From Liolophura sinensis (lineage: Eukaryota; Mollusca; Polyplacophora; Chitonida; Chitonidae): a stretch of 60,000 bases of DNA. Position numbers and translations under genes: made by a program. The stretch lies in the NCBI RefSeq assembly GCF_032854445.1, contig NC_088300.1:71710984-71770983 (forward strand), written 5' to 3'. Positions 1-11,811 of the stretch are shown piece by piece (the first letter of the stretch is position 1; each line of letters begins with the position of its first letter). The notes beneath the pieces were generated by a model that ran no database searches, was not told the DNA's origin, and saw nothing but the letters and a program-made list of their open reading frames with translations.

Positions 1-1323
1 CCCTACCCTCAAATAAAACACCCTGATGACAGAGCAGATCGGATAAAATCTGTACAATAAAAGCCTGAATGAGTGCGGCCCCCTATAAAGTGGGTGTTTT
101 GTACTGGGTTAACTGTGGCACATTCCTAACCAATGTCTCAGGCTGTACAAGTACTGGGCACAGAGAAACAAACCTCTTCTAAAATGCACTGGTGAGAGAG
201 AGCTTTCAGTTTAAGCCATGTTGCTTGCAAATGCTGGGGCTGCTCACAGCCGCTTCACCGTCATTCAGCAAGCTTCCAGGTACAGGCTGAAGACAAACAT
301 TCTGTCACACGTGGGCAAACTGTGCCAACAAGAAACTGCACAAAACTGCTACAAAATGACAAACAGCCCTTCTCGAAAACTGAACCACCTCGCTGCCCTC
401 CCAAAATACACTTCAATTCGCCTGTAGCAAGGAAAAAAAATGCCCTATCCCTAGAGTGGATGGGAATACATTTTTTGGCCGCTGGATAAGCAGGCAGAGA
501 ACACTGGACCATGTCTTGCACATTGGCAGTGTTTGTCCTCAAGGGAAATCGGGCACCCGTTGCTGTGTACAATAAACAAGACTGGGTAAACCTATGGGTG
601 ATGATACATGGATGACTGTAAAATAACCCCCTAAACATCACTCGTTTTGCTACCTGTTACTGCCTGGGCAGGAGATGAAGTCAGAACAGGACTTGAACCA
701 GATGGTGAGGAAGCACTCACATTCCTGATACAGTTACATCATTGGTTTATAACCCATGTCACACCTGTGTTTCTCAGGTAACACTGAAACACTTATATAC
801 TCCTGTAACAAGTACAGAACAACTGGTGGGAGTCAATCACCAACACAGTGTTGTGGCACATTATGCTTCAATGGAGTTTAAGCATAGCAGTATGATAAAC
901 AATATAAATCTGACAAGAATATCATTCATGTAAGAATAAACGCATAAGATAAAATCATGCGATCTTTATCCATTGGCTAGTTTTATGAACCAGGATTACC
1001 AATACATTTTAACTCAATGTTAGACATGCTCATAAGGCTAAAGTTGGCATATTTTTCAGGAAAGAATAATAAAGTTAGCCCATCTGGTCTCTTATACCTT
1101 TACATTTCACCTTTGCAAAGATTCCTTTAACCCAAAACAATATTACACTGTCATCATCAAATCTGTAACCTGTAATGTGGTTTGTTGAAACAGTGAACAA
1201 TGTCATGTTTAATACATTTTTACCTCTTTTCTATGTCAAGCGGAAGTCACATTCACATACAGCCTAGGCTTGTCAACAAGTCATTCTTCCTTCCACAGAT
1301 GTATCAGTAGAATAAATCCTTAC
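1..1323. other. Intronic, no confident gene
   Basis: Left end of the window, within the Ig-superfamily gene. A 126-codon minus-strand frame (261-641) contains a T-rich stretch ending in ACACAG that could be an acceptor, but the sequence after it does not resemble the missing half of the Ig domain, so I do not call an exon. Confidence 0.5.
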
Positions 1324-1468
1324 CTCTTGTTTGGCTTGATAAGCTGACCATTTCTGTACCACAGGAGGAATGGCTTTGGCTCCCCTTTAACTTTACACCG
1401 TAGCTTTGCCTCTGCACTCTCTATGGCATACACAGGAGATTCCACCTTTTGGTGAAACACAGGTGCTT
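1324..1468 (-). CDS. Ig-domain exon (first half of an I-set-like Ig domain)
   Basis: Coding exon read right to left. The acceptor is a pyrimidine-rich stretch ending in CAG just above position 1468, and the donor is AAGAG|GTAAGG at 1324/1323. The 145-bp exon enters in phase 1 and leaves in phase 2. It encodes 47 full codons that include APVFHQKVESPVYAIESAEA, LRCKVKGEP and FLLWYRNGQLIKP. This is the B-to-C strand half of an immunoglobulin I-set-type domain: the B-strand Cys in LRCKV and the C-strand Trp in LLWYRNG are both in place. The second half, with the DxGxYxC motif, is not found to its left and must lie outside the window. The entry phase fits the signal-peptide exon at 11.8 kb, so the product is a secreted or single-pass Ig-superfamily protein. 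Receptor kinases of the ROR/MUSK type and other Ig proteins begin like this, but the family cannot be named from half a domain. Confidence 0.85.
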
Positions 1469-1744
1469 CTGAAATGTAAAAACAGAAATTTAAGTGCTAA
1501 GGACAGTCATATTTGCGTCATGTATGTATGCAATCTGAATCAAATAATAATCTTTCATAAAGACAAATCCTGATATATTTTTCCCTAGCCCACACATCCT
1601 CTACACATTACATTTCAACAAGGCAAAACAAGATCATTTGACATCTGTCTAGATTTCATTAAAAGACTTCTAACAAGATTTTAGGACTGACACAAGTGAC
1701 TGAGCTTCATCGTGAGCCGTAAGCCGCAGCAAAAGTCTCTCTAT

Positions 1745-1850
1745 AACTGGTAAGAAACCTGCGGATGGTTGTGGGTTTCCCCTGGCTGCCATTGTACAAG
1801 TGAAATATTCTTGAGTACATTGTAAAACACCAATAAAATAAATACAGGTA
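1745..1850 (+). mobile_element. SINE 3' fragment
   Basis: A diverged copy of the same SINE tail as at 55.3 kb: CCTGCGGATGGTTGTGGG followed by AAGTGAAATATTCTTGAGTA and a GTAAAACACCAAT-type end with AATAAATA. The tRNA-like head is missing, as usual for 5'-truncated copies. It lies in the first coding intron of the Ig-superfamily gene. Confidence 0.75.
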
Positions 1851-2708
1851 AATAACTGGTAAGACATTCCTCCCCTACTTTGGATAGAATTTAGCTGTAT
1901 TTAGTTTCAGCTACTGAAGATTATACTACAGCTGATTTAAGATATTGCAGCATTGAAGTGATTTTCAGAACAATTTTACACACAATAAATAAAATAAATT
2001 CTGGGAGGAAAAAAGGTAAAAGGCCGCACCCAAATCAGCAAGTTTTGTCAGGAGAAAAATGAGGACATGAGAAAATCTATCTAGTACACTTCAGGATAAA
2101 ACAAATTTACACAAGCCATTGAAAAGCTCCGTGAGTGGTTCTTATCAACTAAATAAGCCGAACATGCTCTCACACTGCACACTGTGACACAGCCTATATG
2201 CTAACAGTGTCATATAAGTCTATCAGACTTGGAATCAAGCTCATACAACCCTTCTTTTTTATTGTTTAAAGATGCTTGAAATGACCCCTTCATCATATAA
2301 AGATATACTTAGCTTGAAACGTCATGATACCTACATGTACTTACATTTAAGTAATGGAACACGGCTATAAAAGATTATAAAGTAGAAGGATTCATTCATA
2401 TCCATCAAGTCAGTCAATTCCATGTGGGGATTTTCCACCTCTGACCAAAAATGAATCAAGAAGGGCCAGATAAAATATTCTCCACATAGAAACTGGATAA
2501 ATTATACTGCCATAAAATATAAGCTTTTTCAACAAGACATGGCTTAATGTTGCCATGAACCAGGTGATTTACTAAATTTTAAATCTGGCCAGTTTACAAG
2601 AGCCAACAGTCTTATTTTTTTAATTTTCATTTTGAGATACAAAACATCATGGTCTTCAGAAGGCCATTTGATATATGCTTAAAAAACCCAGATAATAAAT
2701 TGTTTTAC

Positions 2709-2735
2709 CTTCTTCATCATAATTTTTTAACTTCA
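2709..2735 (-). CDS. Possible 27-bp microexon of the Ig-superfamily gene
   Basis: Within the 10-kb intron, a 27-bp segment is bounded by CTAAAG| on its 5' side and GAAG|GTAAAA on its 3' side. Read in the phase left by the signal-peptide exon it is open and encodes KLKNYDEE with one codon split at each end. It leaves in phase 1, so it could be included or skipped without changing the frame of the Ig exon, and would add an acidic linker just before the domain. The donor is acceptable, but the acceptor has a weak pyrimidine tract, so this remains a candidate only. Confidence 0.25.
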
Positions 2736-5028
2736 CTTTAGTGCAGTTTGACAACATCATAAATCAGGCAACAAGTGGCATATGTGAAATAGAGGACAAA
2801 GTCAACTTGACATGACAATTGGAACCCAGTGAAATCAAACTCTTTCACAACCTGTATAATCCAATTTAAGTGACACCTGACATTTATCAATATATCTTTT
2901 CAAAGTATCTCAACAATATTCTGAACACTTGAAGGAAGTGTTGGAGATCTGCACTTGATGTCAGTACTTGTTGTGCACCGTGATTGGTCTAATTGTTGGT
3001 ATCATGTTTCCAACAAATTGTGCTTGACTGTCACTCAGTGAATAGGGAAACATAATTGACATTCACAATTCCTTTGGTGTGATGTCCAGGTACACCATTT
3101 CTCAAAGCTGATTTGTCTTTTGAGTGATATGAACAAAAGACAGTACTTTAACGGAGAAGAAAAAATCAAACAAATACCACTGAAATGAGCATGCATTTCA
3201 GTATGAACTCAGAGATTTATGCCAGCTTTGCCATTTTCAGACTTTATGTGTATGACAAGGAAGAATTGCAAAATTATGCAGCACGCACCACCAGATAGAA
3301 AACAATGTGCTCTTTTCAGCCTATATTGTCATTGTTTTAAGTTTTCTTCTACTTTAATAATGCCTTGCTTTTAATCTTATAAAGAGTGTGATGAGAAACC
3401 ATTTAACCTTCAGCTTGATGGAGTAAAGGGGAATGATTTACAATTTTCAGGGCCTGCATCCAATAATGCATGACATAAATTAAATTTTCCTTTCCCTTCT
3501 AATATAAAAAAAAAAATGCCTTTCTATAGGCTTCCGGTGTGGGGCACCCAGGGGGTAGCAAGGTCAGCTCCTCAGTTAAGTCCTGAACCTGTTTTCCTGG
3601 CGCCCTTATTGACACAGCCACCCTACAGCTCAGAGTTGCCAAAGAACCTCGGTTTTCGTTTTCTTATTCTCCACCAATCAAATATATACTCTTCTCCCAA
3701 CAGCGTGATTTTGCCCTATTTAAAAGCGTGGAGACAGTCACGTTGAATAGTTTGTCTCTGGGATGACAGTTTCTCCGTAACAATGTACATAGTTTCTGCA
3801 GACGGAAACTCTTTCTGTCAGCAGCATGCCTCACTGCTTGCACGGCAAAAAGAAACACTCATTCAAACAGTGTCAAGACAGGCATTTTCTTCTCTTTTTT
3901 TTTTTTTGGTCTTTCTCCATAGGCTGCACTCCATACATTGCGTTGTACATTAAAACTGAGGTGTATCACAAGGCAGTAAAGGCCAAACATCCAACATACA
4001 ATTTGTCACCTGTGAACTTAACATTACATATGATTTTATCAATTCTAGCTCATGAAATATTTCAAATATGAAAATGTTTTCCTTGATGGGTTGCGGTCCT
4101 AAAGTTTCATGAAATCAATATCTTGTACATGTATCTTTTTTCTGAATAAGAAACGACATATAATTTGGTTCACTGCCATAAGGCAATGGGATGCACAAAA
4201 AAGAGAAATGTTTCAGCTAGGTATATCTCAAAACCTTTATGATTATAATCTATAAGGTAGTTGACTTTCTATTAAAAAAAAATGTCAGTCCAGATCAATC
4301 TGATACTAAATTAATCAATCACTGAATTGTCAACAGGTAGAAATGCTAATTCTAAGCCAAATAAGTACTATATATGAAACTTGTGAAGAAATGAGACCTA
4401 TTTTAGATTAAATATGTCAGTTAAAATTTATGAAAAACTTATGTGCCTGTCAGACAAATTAACAGACCATTCCCTGAAGATATTTGCGGGCAGATATTTC
4501 AGGTGTCATATAGTGTTTTGAAGGGATGACCTCCAGTATCCCATTACTCTGTCCTGCTGGGACACTCAACATATCATAGGTCACCGATCCTACACCCACT
4601 GACTTCAGCCACATAAATTACCATCAGTTGATGTCTATGCCAAAGTCTCTTCTTACAGACTCCATGTGATAACAATATAGCTAGGTTAGTATCTTGGAGC
4701 TCGGGCTTCACTTATGTCTTCTGACAAAGTATATATGTACACGTAACTATGTACACGTAACATGTCAACTTGTGGAGGAGCACATGCATCACATTCTGGT
4801 GACAAAACATTTACAGGAGTACCTATTAAATAAAATGTACATGCAGGTCAACCAATCTGAATACAATCCATCAGAATGTAGAACAAGCAGTACAGAATAA
4901 TCACTGCTTTTCATAACATGATGTCAAAGTGCACAAAATACATTTAAAGCTGTGGTTGCAGCATGAGAAAAAAATAAAAAAATATTAGCAACATTTTAAA
5001 TACCCCTGGTTCTTTTTTAAGGCTTCAG

Positions 5029-5386
5029 GCAGAAGGCTATTGTCAAAACTTTAATGAGGTTTAATGAAGAGACAACAGACAAGTTTAAATGTATGCTATA
5101 TACACTAAAAACATATAATCCTACTACTGACACAGGTGTCTCTCAAAACGTCGCCGATCTTGTGAGTTCTCTACTACCAGGGTTCTTTAGCATTAAGGTA
5201 GTAGACATTAACAGTAGTAAAACCAACAGTAGTAAAACCAACACTGGTCAAACTGGTACCTTGCCATACCACAGGCTACCGATTAAACAGGAAAAAGATA
5301 ATTTATTACTTTCACTCATGCTTTTGTCAATTGACCTCAATGTGGCATCGGAGGTCTTATCCAGGGACGCCCTAATTTCTGCTCAG
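5029..5386 (+). CDS. Unidentified exon-shaped coding block nested in the Ig-gene intron
   Basis: A T-rich acceptor (TTTTTTAAGGCTTCAG|) and an excellent donor (GCTCAG|GTAAGT) bound 358 bp that are open in one frame for 119 codons; the other two frames are closed. The product begins QKAIVKTLMRFNEETTDKFK, continues through a hydrophobic patch around LVSSLLPGFF, has a short repeated linker (INSSKTNSSKTN, reflecting a 15-bp duplication at about 5211-5240), and ends LNVASEVLSRDALISAQ. It enters in phase 2 and leaves in phase 0. I recognise no domain. It lies on the strand opposite the host Ig gene, so it would be a nested gene, a lineage-specific gene or a fragment of a mobile element. No partner exons on the plus strand were identified, so a chance open frame is not excluded. 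Confidence 0.45.
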
Positions 5387-7594
5387 GTAAGTCTCTCAAC
5401 TTGCCACGCTCAAGTTGAAAGTGGGTTGGTGTGGAAAAGCTGAATGAAGATGATGTGTATGGATTAAAATGCAAACACCTGACAATGCACAATGATGATA
5501 GGGAAAAGTGGCGGGACAGGCCTAGTCTATCAGTATTATGAGCCTTTCATCTACACTGTTCATTCATACCTGGATAGTCACCTGTAAGGAGTTAACAGGT
5601 ATTCAGAGTAGACACTGCCCCCCTCCCCCTCTCTCCCCCAACCAACTCCCTTTAGGACCACACAAAATGCCTCACTGTCTGAACACCGGATGTGTGCTCA
5701 ATGAAAGTGTGTACTTTGAACAGTAACCAATATAGATAAAGCTTACAACCAAGCTGTTGTGGCCATGCTTCAGTGAGTTGCTTTTACTATCACTTCTACC
5801 GAGTACCAGCACTGAATGGACCTCTAGTCATCTTCAGGTTTTCATTCTACAATGTTATAATGACACTGGCCTGTCCGTCATAAGAACCTTGGCTCTGCAA
5901 ATCTAGTTATTAGATAAGAATTAATCTTTGCTTAAAATCAAACGCTGAAGCTTTTGAAGTTTTCATTTAGCGTGAACCAAACTTATTTTTTGTGGTTACC
6001 TTTTCAACGCCTACATTATTAATAATAAGACAGGTGAGTTTCAGCTACTCTGACATCACTGCATGATTTCCACTGGACATCATGGCATCATAAATAAACA
6101 CAGCCTCACATACCAATAGACATAAATAATTATACACATATTTTGTAAATCAAAAAGGCCACCCAGGAGTATACATTTGTAGATCAATATTCTGAGCATA
6201 TTGACATGATCCATGTATGTTAATCTATTAACAGACATGTCCATGCTAATTTTATACACTGGAAGACAAATAGAGGCTTTTTTTCTTTTCGTCGGGCAAT
6301 GTTGGATGTGCAACAAGGGGCTAGTAGATGATTTCACTCCACTGACTGGGTGAACTGAGACAAAGTAACTTTCTCACACTATTCTTCATTTTCATATCTC
6401 CAACATCTGTAATGGTTACATTGCTTGGCTTGTGAAACAAAGTGATGGGAAATGACAGTAACGAGGTCCAATGTGACGATCTGATAACTGTCTAGGGTCT
6501 GATTATTAATATATACTCCACTATCTCAATATGACTCATGCATGATGAAAAACTACAAACCTTGCAATTATCAATTCTTATTATTTCAGTCCAGATCAAC
6601 CTTGTGTTTTATGTTATAGTCCAGATTTCATCTGATATGATGTATATTTGTGTATATATAATGACACTGTGTTCACTGTGAATGAGTTTCATTCATTCAT
6701 TCAAAAAGCCAGAAAGAACCTAAATTCGTTATTTTATAGACCTGCTAATAACACTTTTGCTATTACCTTGACAATTAAAACTGTCTATGACATTTTTTAA
6801 CAGTAATTAACAGTTCATTACATGTGCAATAACGCTAAACTATGGGTGGAATTTCCCTTTTCATAATCAAAAAGAAATAATCTAAGCAACACTACAAAAC
6901 AAAACCTTACAGGACTAACAAATGCAGTTAAGTAACAATAACTTTTTTAAAATGATGCTGTTCCGTGTAATCTGAAAGGGTTAAGGGTTAATTAGAAGGG
7001 TAATGACTTACAAGTACTAAGCAAGTACTGGTTCCAGAGGAGATTATTATCAGTGAGAAGAGCGGGAAATATCAAGTAAACATGAAAACATATTTTCACA
7101 TGAGTACATGCATCTTTATCAGCACAGATTTCCCCTTAATTTCAAGTTTTAAGTGTTTTGATTTGGCAATTTCCACAGGTTTTCAGCTAGAATAAATAAA
7201 CAGGATGGCCATGAGCAGGCCAGTGAATAAGCACCTATACATGTACATGTAGTATCTAGGTTTTACCGGGTCCATTAATTGTGGCTTGGTTTATCAGTCT
7301 TTCACTTTACTTATCAAAAGCCTAATAGACAAATTTCTCATCCCTGCTGAGGTATGGCATGGCTGGGCTGGTGTAATCTGCCAGGACGTGTCTTCATGGT
7401 GTTTAATAGCAAAGTTATCTTGTAGTCTCCAGGCAGAGTTCACCCTATCCTGATCCCATCTTCATCACTATGACAGCCCCTAGTCGGCTGCTGGAGAAAC
7501 CAGCCCAGACTTTTTTCTCTTACAACAGATGTCATATTATGTGTTGGATCCAAAGCACCACCTTATGTACATGTAAGGTCATAAATTGTCCCAC

Positions 7595-7960
7595 TTAGTT
7601 TGAGCATGGATTCTTTTGTCTTTCCATTATTAAGATATACCCAGGTTTAGGAGGTATCAAATCTGTAAGTTTAAAAGACACAACAAGCAAATGTATTTCC
7701 ACCTTCAAGCTAAAACTGTTGAAGTCTATGTACACGTATGAAGTTTCATCTGTTGCAATATGGCATTTCCGGGCAATGGAAACTGGACAGCATTTAATAC
7801 ATGTCTTACAGTCACAGACTGAGTTCATTAAATGAAACCTGATATCAGCCAACACATCACAGTCAACCCAAGTTGCACAGGAGACATTCAGAGTTAAATC
7901 CCGTTCTACCAAGTTTTCGGACTTCTTATTGCAAAAGAACCCAACATTTACAATGATCTC
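7595..7960 (-). CDS. Unidentified Cys-rich open frame, possible terminal exon
   Basis: An uninterrupted frame of 121 sense codons runs from an in-frame TAG that could serve as an acceptor (TATTTGTAG|) to a TAA at 7597-7595. It starts EIIVNVGFFCNKKSENLVER, has a Cys cluster (CDCKTCIKCCPVSIARKC) in the middle, and continues with an alternating hydrophobic segment around VEIHLLVVSFKL to PCSN at the end. Codon use looks protein-like and the frame is long for this AT-rich background. It does not fit the reading phase left by the signal-peptide exon of the surrounding gene (that join gives an early stop), so it is not an internal exon of that gene. It could be a nested small gene, an exon of an overlapping transcript or a retroelement fragment. 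The family is not recognised. Confidence 0.35.
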   Translation of the reverse strand, partial: EIIVNVGFFCNKKSENLVERDLTLNVSCATWVDCDVLADIRFHLMNSVCDCKTCIKCCPVSIARKCHIATDETSYVYIDFNSFSLKVEIHLLVVSFKLTDLIPPKPGYILIMERQKNPCSN

Positions 7961-9315
7961 CTACAAATACATGTGCAGAGAGATGTAGACATAAGAACAC
8001 ATGCCTAACAGAAATAGGTTCCTTTGTTCTGGACATGGGCAAATAAGATGAAACTTAAAAAGAAATACATCAAATTTCATAACATTTTCACACGTACAGA
8101 GTTTGTCTTAATTAACTCAAAATTTGATCCCATCCCAGGTATGTAACTGCTGTGATGATACAGGGGAATGGGAGCTATAATCAACCTCAGGGTTTTAGGG
8201 AACAGCTGAATGCTGGGTTTTAAGCTTTGGGGATGGTGTTAAAACAGCTTACACAGGAGCCTGTGGGACATTTGTTATAGTTTAACTCCTGGAGACATTG
8301 AGGCCCCAGTCTTGTAGAAAGTCTGCAGGCATTTGGAGGTCAGCGCCCACATGATCCTGGCTTGACAACTTCCAGATGTCTGAATATATAAACTGGAATA
8401 AATTCTAAGCAGAGATGGTGGCCTAATTTTTGTAACTATCAGTTAATTTTAAACTCTGGGGACAAGAGGCCTGGAACATTTCTCAAAAGCAAAGTTTGCA
8501 GGCTACCTATCTTACATACTCTCAACAGCTCACAACATACAAGTTAGCTTCCAGTCTGGATATCAAATCTGCCATGCTCATCAAAATTCTTCCACAATTA
8601 AACAGGTTCTTGAGATTTCACCCCATAAAGTGATTTCTGATACCCTAGACTTTCCAGCTTTCTCATTAGGTTACTTTGCTTATTAAAAGCATTTTGCTTT
8701 TGCACATTCATATGTATGCAACAGTGCTGGAATGAATCTTGGTTCATGTGTTTCTTGAGCATAACCAGAGTTAATTTTTGTACAGTATTTAGACGTGTAT
8801 TTTACTGGCATTATTCTATGTATACTTATAAATTTACACTTTTCACCTGGCTTATCTAAAGTGGTGATCAATTCAGTTGGTCAATCCAACAAAAACCTAA
8901 AAAGCTAAAGTTGCTGTTTTATGAACAAATTTGAGTTTGGACATACCTTGATATGATTTAGCAGTTTACAGCATTTAGAGAGTACTTACAAATCAGACTA
9001 AACATGAACATCACAGAATGAACACAAAGGTTTCTGTAAGACATCTCATAAACATTATCCTGGAATAGTTCATGTGGAACAAGAGCTTTTTTAGAATATT
9101 CCCAAAAGTTCTGGACATAACCATCTACATGTCATGTACTGTTTATGACCAAATTCTCGAGGAATCTCTGACAGTCTGGGCCAGTTTAGGGCTGACAGTT
9201 CTGGCATAGCTCCAGGCAAAAACCTGGCTTAAATGTTAGGGTCTTGCCCACTGTCAGGGCAATTATTCCCTCCCTCGTTAAGAGCTGGATAAAATTTTCA
9301 GAGAGTTGCTTGGGG

Positions 9316-9337
9316 TGGGGGGGGGGGGGGGGGGGGT
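9316..9337 (+). repeat. Poly-G run of about 20
   Basis: An uninterrupted run of G, preceded by GGGGTGGGG, forms an obvious potential G-quadruplex. Such runs are also prone to sequencing and assembly length errors, so the exact length should not be trusted. It lies in the Ig-gene intron. Confidence 0.8.
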
Positions 9338-11701
9338 GCATAAGAAGGGTTAGGGCACATTAGGCTAATTGGGACATACAGTGGAGATCATACTGGGGAA
9401 TATTGACATTCCCTTCGCAAGGAGCCTTTCAGTGTTACATATTGCACAGATACATAACCTGGTAAAGTTTTAAGCATCATCCAGCCTTGAGGTTCCAAGT
9501 TAGCTGTAAGTTCCCTGCCCATATCCTTTTACTCTCAATAGCACTCACTCAATTTCAGACCAGATTTCTTGTGATACAGAATACAGGTTCTGGCGTTTAG
9601 GGAGTTACTGTTAAACATTTCGGTTTTAGATGAGTTGATAAAAAAAAAACCCCCAGCACTTATACACACCACATCTAATCAAGGCACAATTAAATAAATA
9701 CCGAATTCTCTGTTTACCGTTCATCAGAAGATAGAGACGTTCTTACATGGATGGGGATGGAGTCTGTTCAGTATAAATCCCTCCAGTCCCCTAACCAACA
9801 AAATGAAAATGTCTGTTTCTTTTGTTATAAGAGTGATGCTTAGCTACATGTACTCAGACAAAGTAAATTAAGACTAGTTTTGTGTGTCTTTACATCTGCT
9901 GAGCCAAATGAGGTTAACCCTTGCCTGTTGGGTAACTGACATCCTTAACAAAGTTACTTAACATGAACAGGGCTGAATGTATTCACACAAAATAACTGGG
10001 CTCTTTTCTCTACCAGCCATCACTGACCATATAAACAGTTTCTTGGCAGCCCTCAATTAGCCAGATAAGAGTCAGGAAGTATTATCTGATGTTTGGAGGG
10101 GGAATTCTGCTTGAGTAACTATGGGAGTGGCTAACAGATGGGGTCAGGCATTGTGTAATGACCAGACAAGAGAAGTCTTATGGTAGCACACCCAGGGGTG
10201 GTGAGTTTTGAGGGATTAAGGGTGTAGAGTTGGGGTGGAGGTGTCTTCAGGGCTCTGACAGACAGTCTAGCTGTCCATGTGTAAGTGTAGACTTATCATG
10301 CAAATGGACAAAAATTTAAACAGTTGAAAAATGAAGAACTTTTACAAAAGCCCGCTCGAAACGACTTCCTACATCAACAACATCATTTTCACGTCAGATA
10401 ATTCACAATTAACAACAATTTTGTTTTCAATGTTTTATGTTTTTATTTTTCTTTCATCCGACTCTCATAATTATGTATAACAAAACTCTGAAATACTGTG
10501 GGCAAAATGTTTTCATATTAACAAAGTCTGCATTTTATATTACATGAAAATTATCAGTGGAATTAATGAGTGGAAGATGTCATTAACCTAATCAAAAGCA
10601 TGTTCATGTATGCGCTTCAGGCTGCTAGGTAAATATCATTTACCTCAAGTTGACAAGGTATGTACTCCGTGTTCAATGAGAGACAGATGGGGATTCTGCA
10701 TAATACTGGCAGACTTTTACTCTCAAAGTATCTGGCAATTTGTACATAGGTTTCTGCAGTTTCTGAGGATGGCATGTGGAATGTAGATCAGTTGACAAGG
10801 AAGGGGAAATAGGGGGAAAATCGTGGAGTGGAATAAAACCTTAGCCAACAAAATAAACCTCTAAATCCCCCAGAGTAAACAGGTTGCTGTTCAGGGCAGC
10901 ATTTGGTACAGATTTATCTGAAAGACTTCAATGAAACAACGCATTGCTTCTGTCACCCCTGTAAAGCTGAGTCGATTAGAATCTGGCCTAACCCAGTGCT
11001 ATCTGACACATGGACTAATGGTCCAATGCTGTCAGATTCTAATATGGTCAACATATGGGATTAGAAAACAATTCATAAACCAAAGATCAACTCCCAATAA
11101 ATTTCTTGCTTTCAGCTAGACCTTGAAAGTTTCAAAGAACATGTACATATAAAATCAGCTAATAACTAAATATAGGCTACACATGTATGTCTGTGCAAAT
11201 ATACTACAAACAAGCAACTTGTGCATCAATGTTAATTTATTTGACAAAATACTCAAGAATTTTCCAATAATATGACAACAGTCATAAGTGTAGGAAACCA
11301 AGTGCTTATAAAGGTGCTTTACTCTGGGCTTCGCCAGGTACTGATCTTTTAACAGGAGCAGGAGATTCGAATACACAACCTCATTTGAAACGGACAACTG
11401 AGTATGAGTGGGATGGCACCAGGAATCAAATTCAGCATTATTTAATACATTTCATCTTAAGGTAGTGACCTAAAGTTTGTCAGTAGAAAGAATTTATTTT
11501 TCCACCCTTCATACAGGAAATTTACTCTCTTTACTTCACTGACTGACCCCTGAGAAACTGATTGTTAAGTACTACACAGAAAAAAATATGCATATTCAGT
11601 GTCTAACAGCAGCATTGTAAGGCCTCACGACGTAGAAAAACGAGTGCAATCTTGATCTGATGTTCACATCTGCAGGTAAGAGAGGTATCTGTGGAACTTA
11701 C

Positions 11702-11811
11702 TTAGTTTGCTGGGGTTAATTCTCCGTCCGAATCCAGACTGAATACACACCAATGTTCCAAGTAACAGAAGCACATGTGTAAGCTTTGCCATTACGTCAT
11801 GTCTTCTTATT
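11702..11811 (-). CDS. First coding exon with signal peptide, Ig-superfamily gene
   Basis: The exon is preceded by a T-rich tract ending in TTTTCAG and closed by the donor CTAA|GTAAGT. The start ATG is at 11792-11790, with G at -3 and G at +4, a good Kozak context. It encodes 30 codons plus one base: MAKLTHVLLLLGTLVCIQSG followed by FGRRINPSKL. This is a classic secretory signal: a Lys near the start, a hydrophobic core VLLLLGTLVCI and a likely cleavage after QSG. The mature chain would begin with FGRR, and the RR could be a processing site. It ends in phase 1, matching the Ig exon at 1.4 kb, so the junction codon would be AAA (Lys) if the two join directly. The noncoding leader of the exon is 19 nt and holds a two-codon upstream frame that overlaps the start. 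Confidence 0.82.

Noticed and set aside
261-641. 126-codon minus-strand frame at the left edge, with a possible acceptor and Cys-containing reading in phase with the Ig exon
   Set aside because: The product does not resemble the missing half of an Ig domain and reaches a stop quickly; likely chance.
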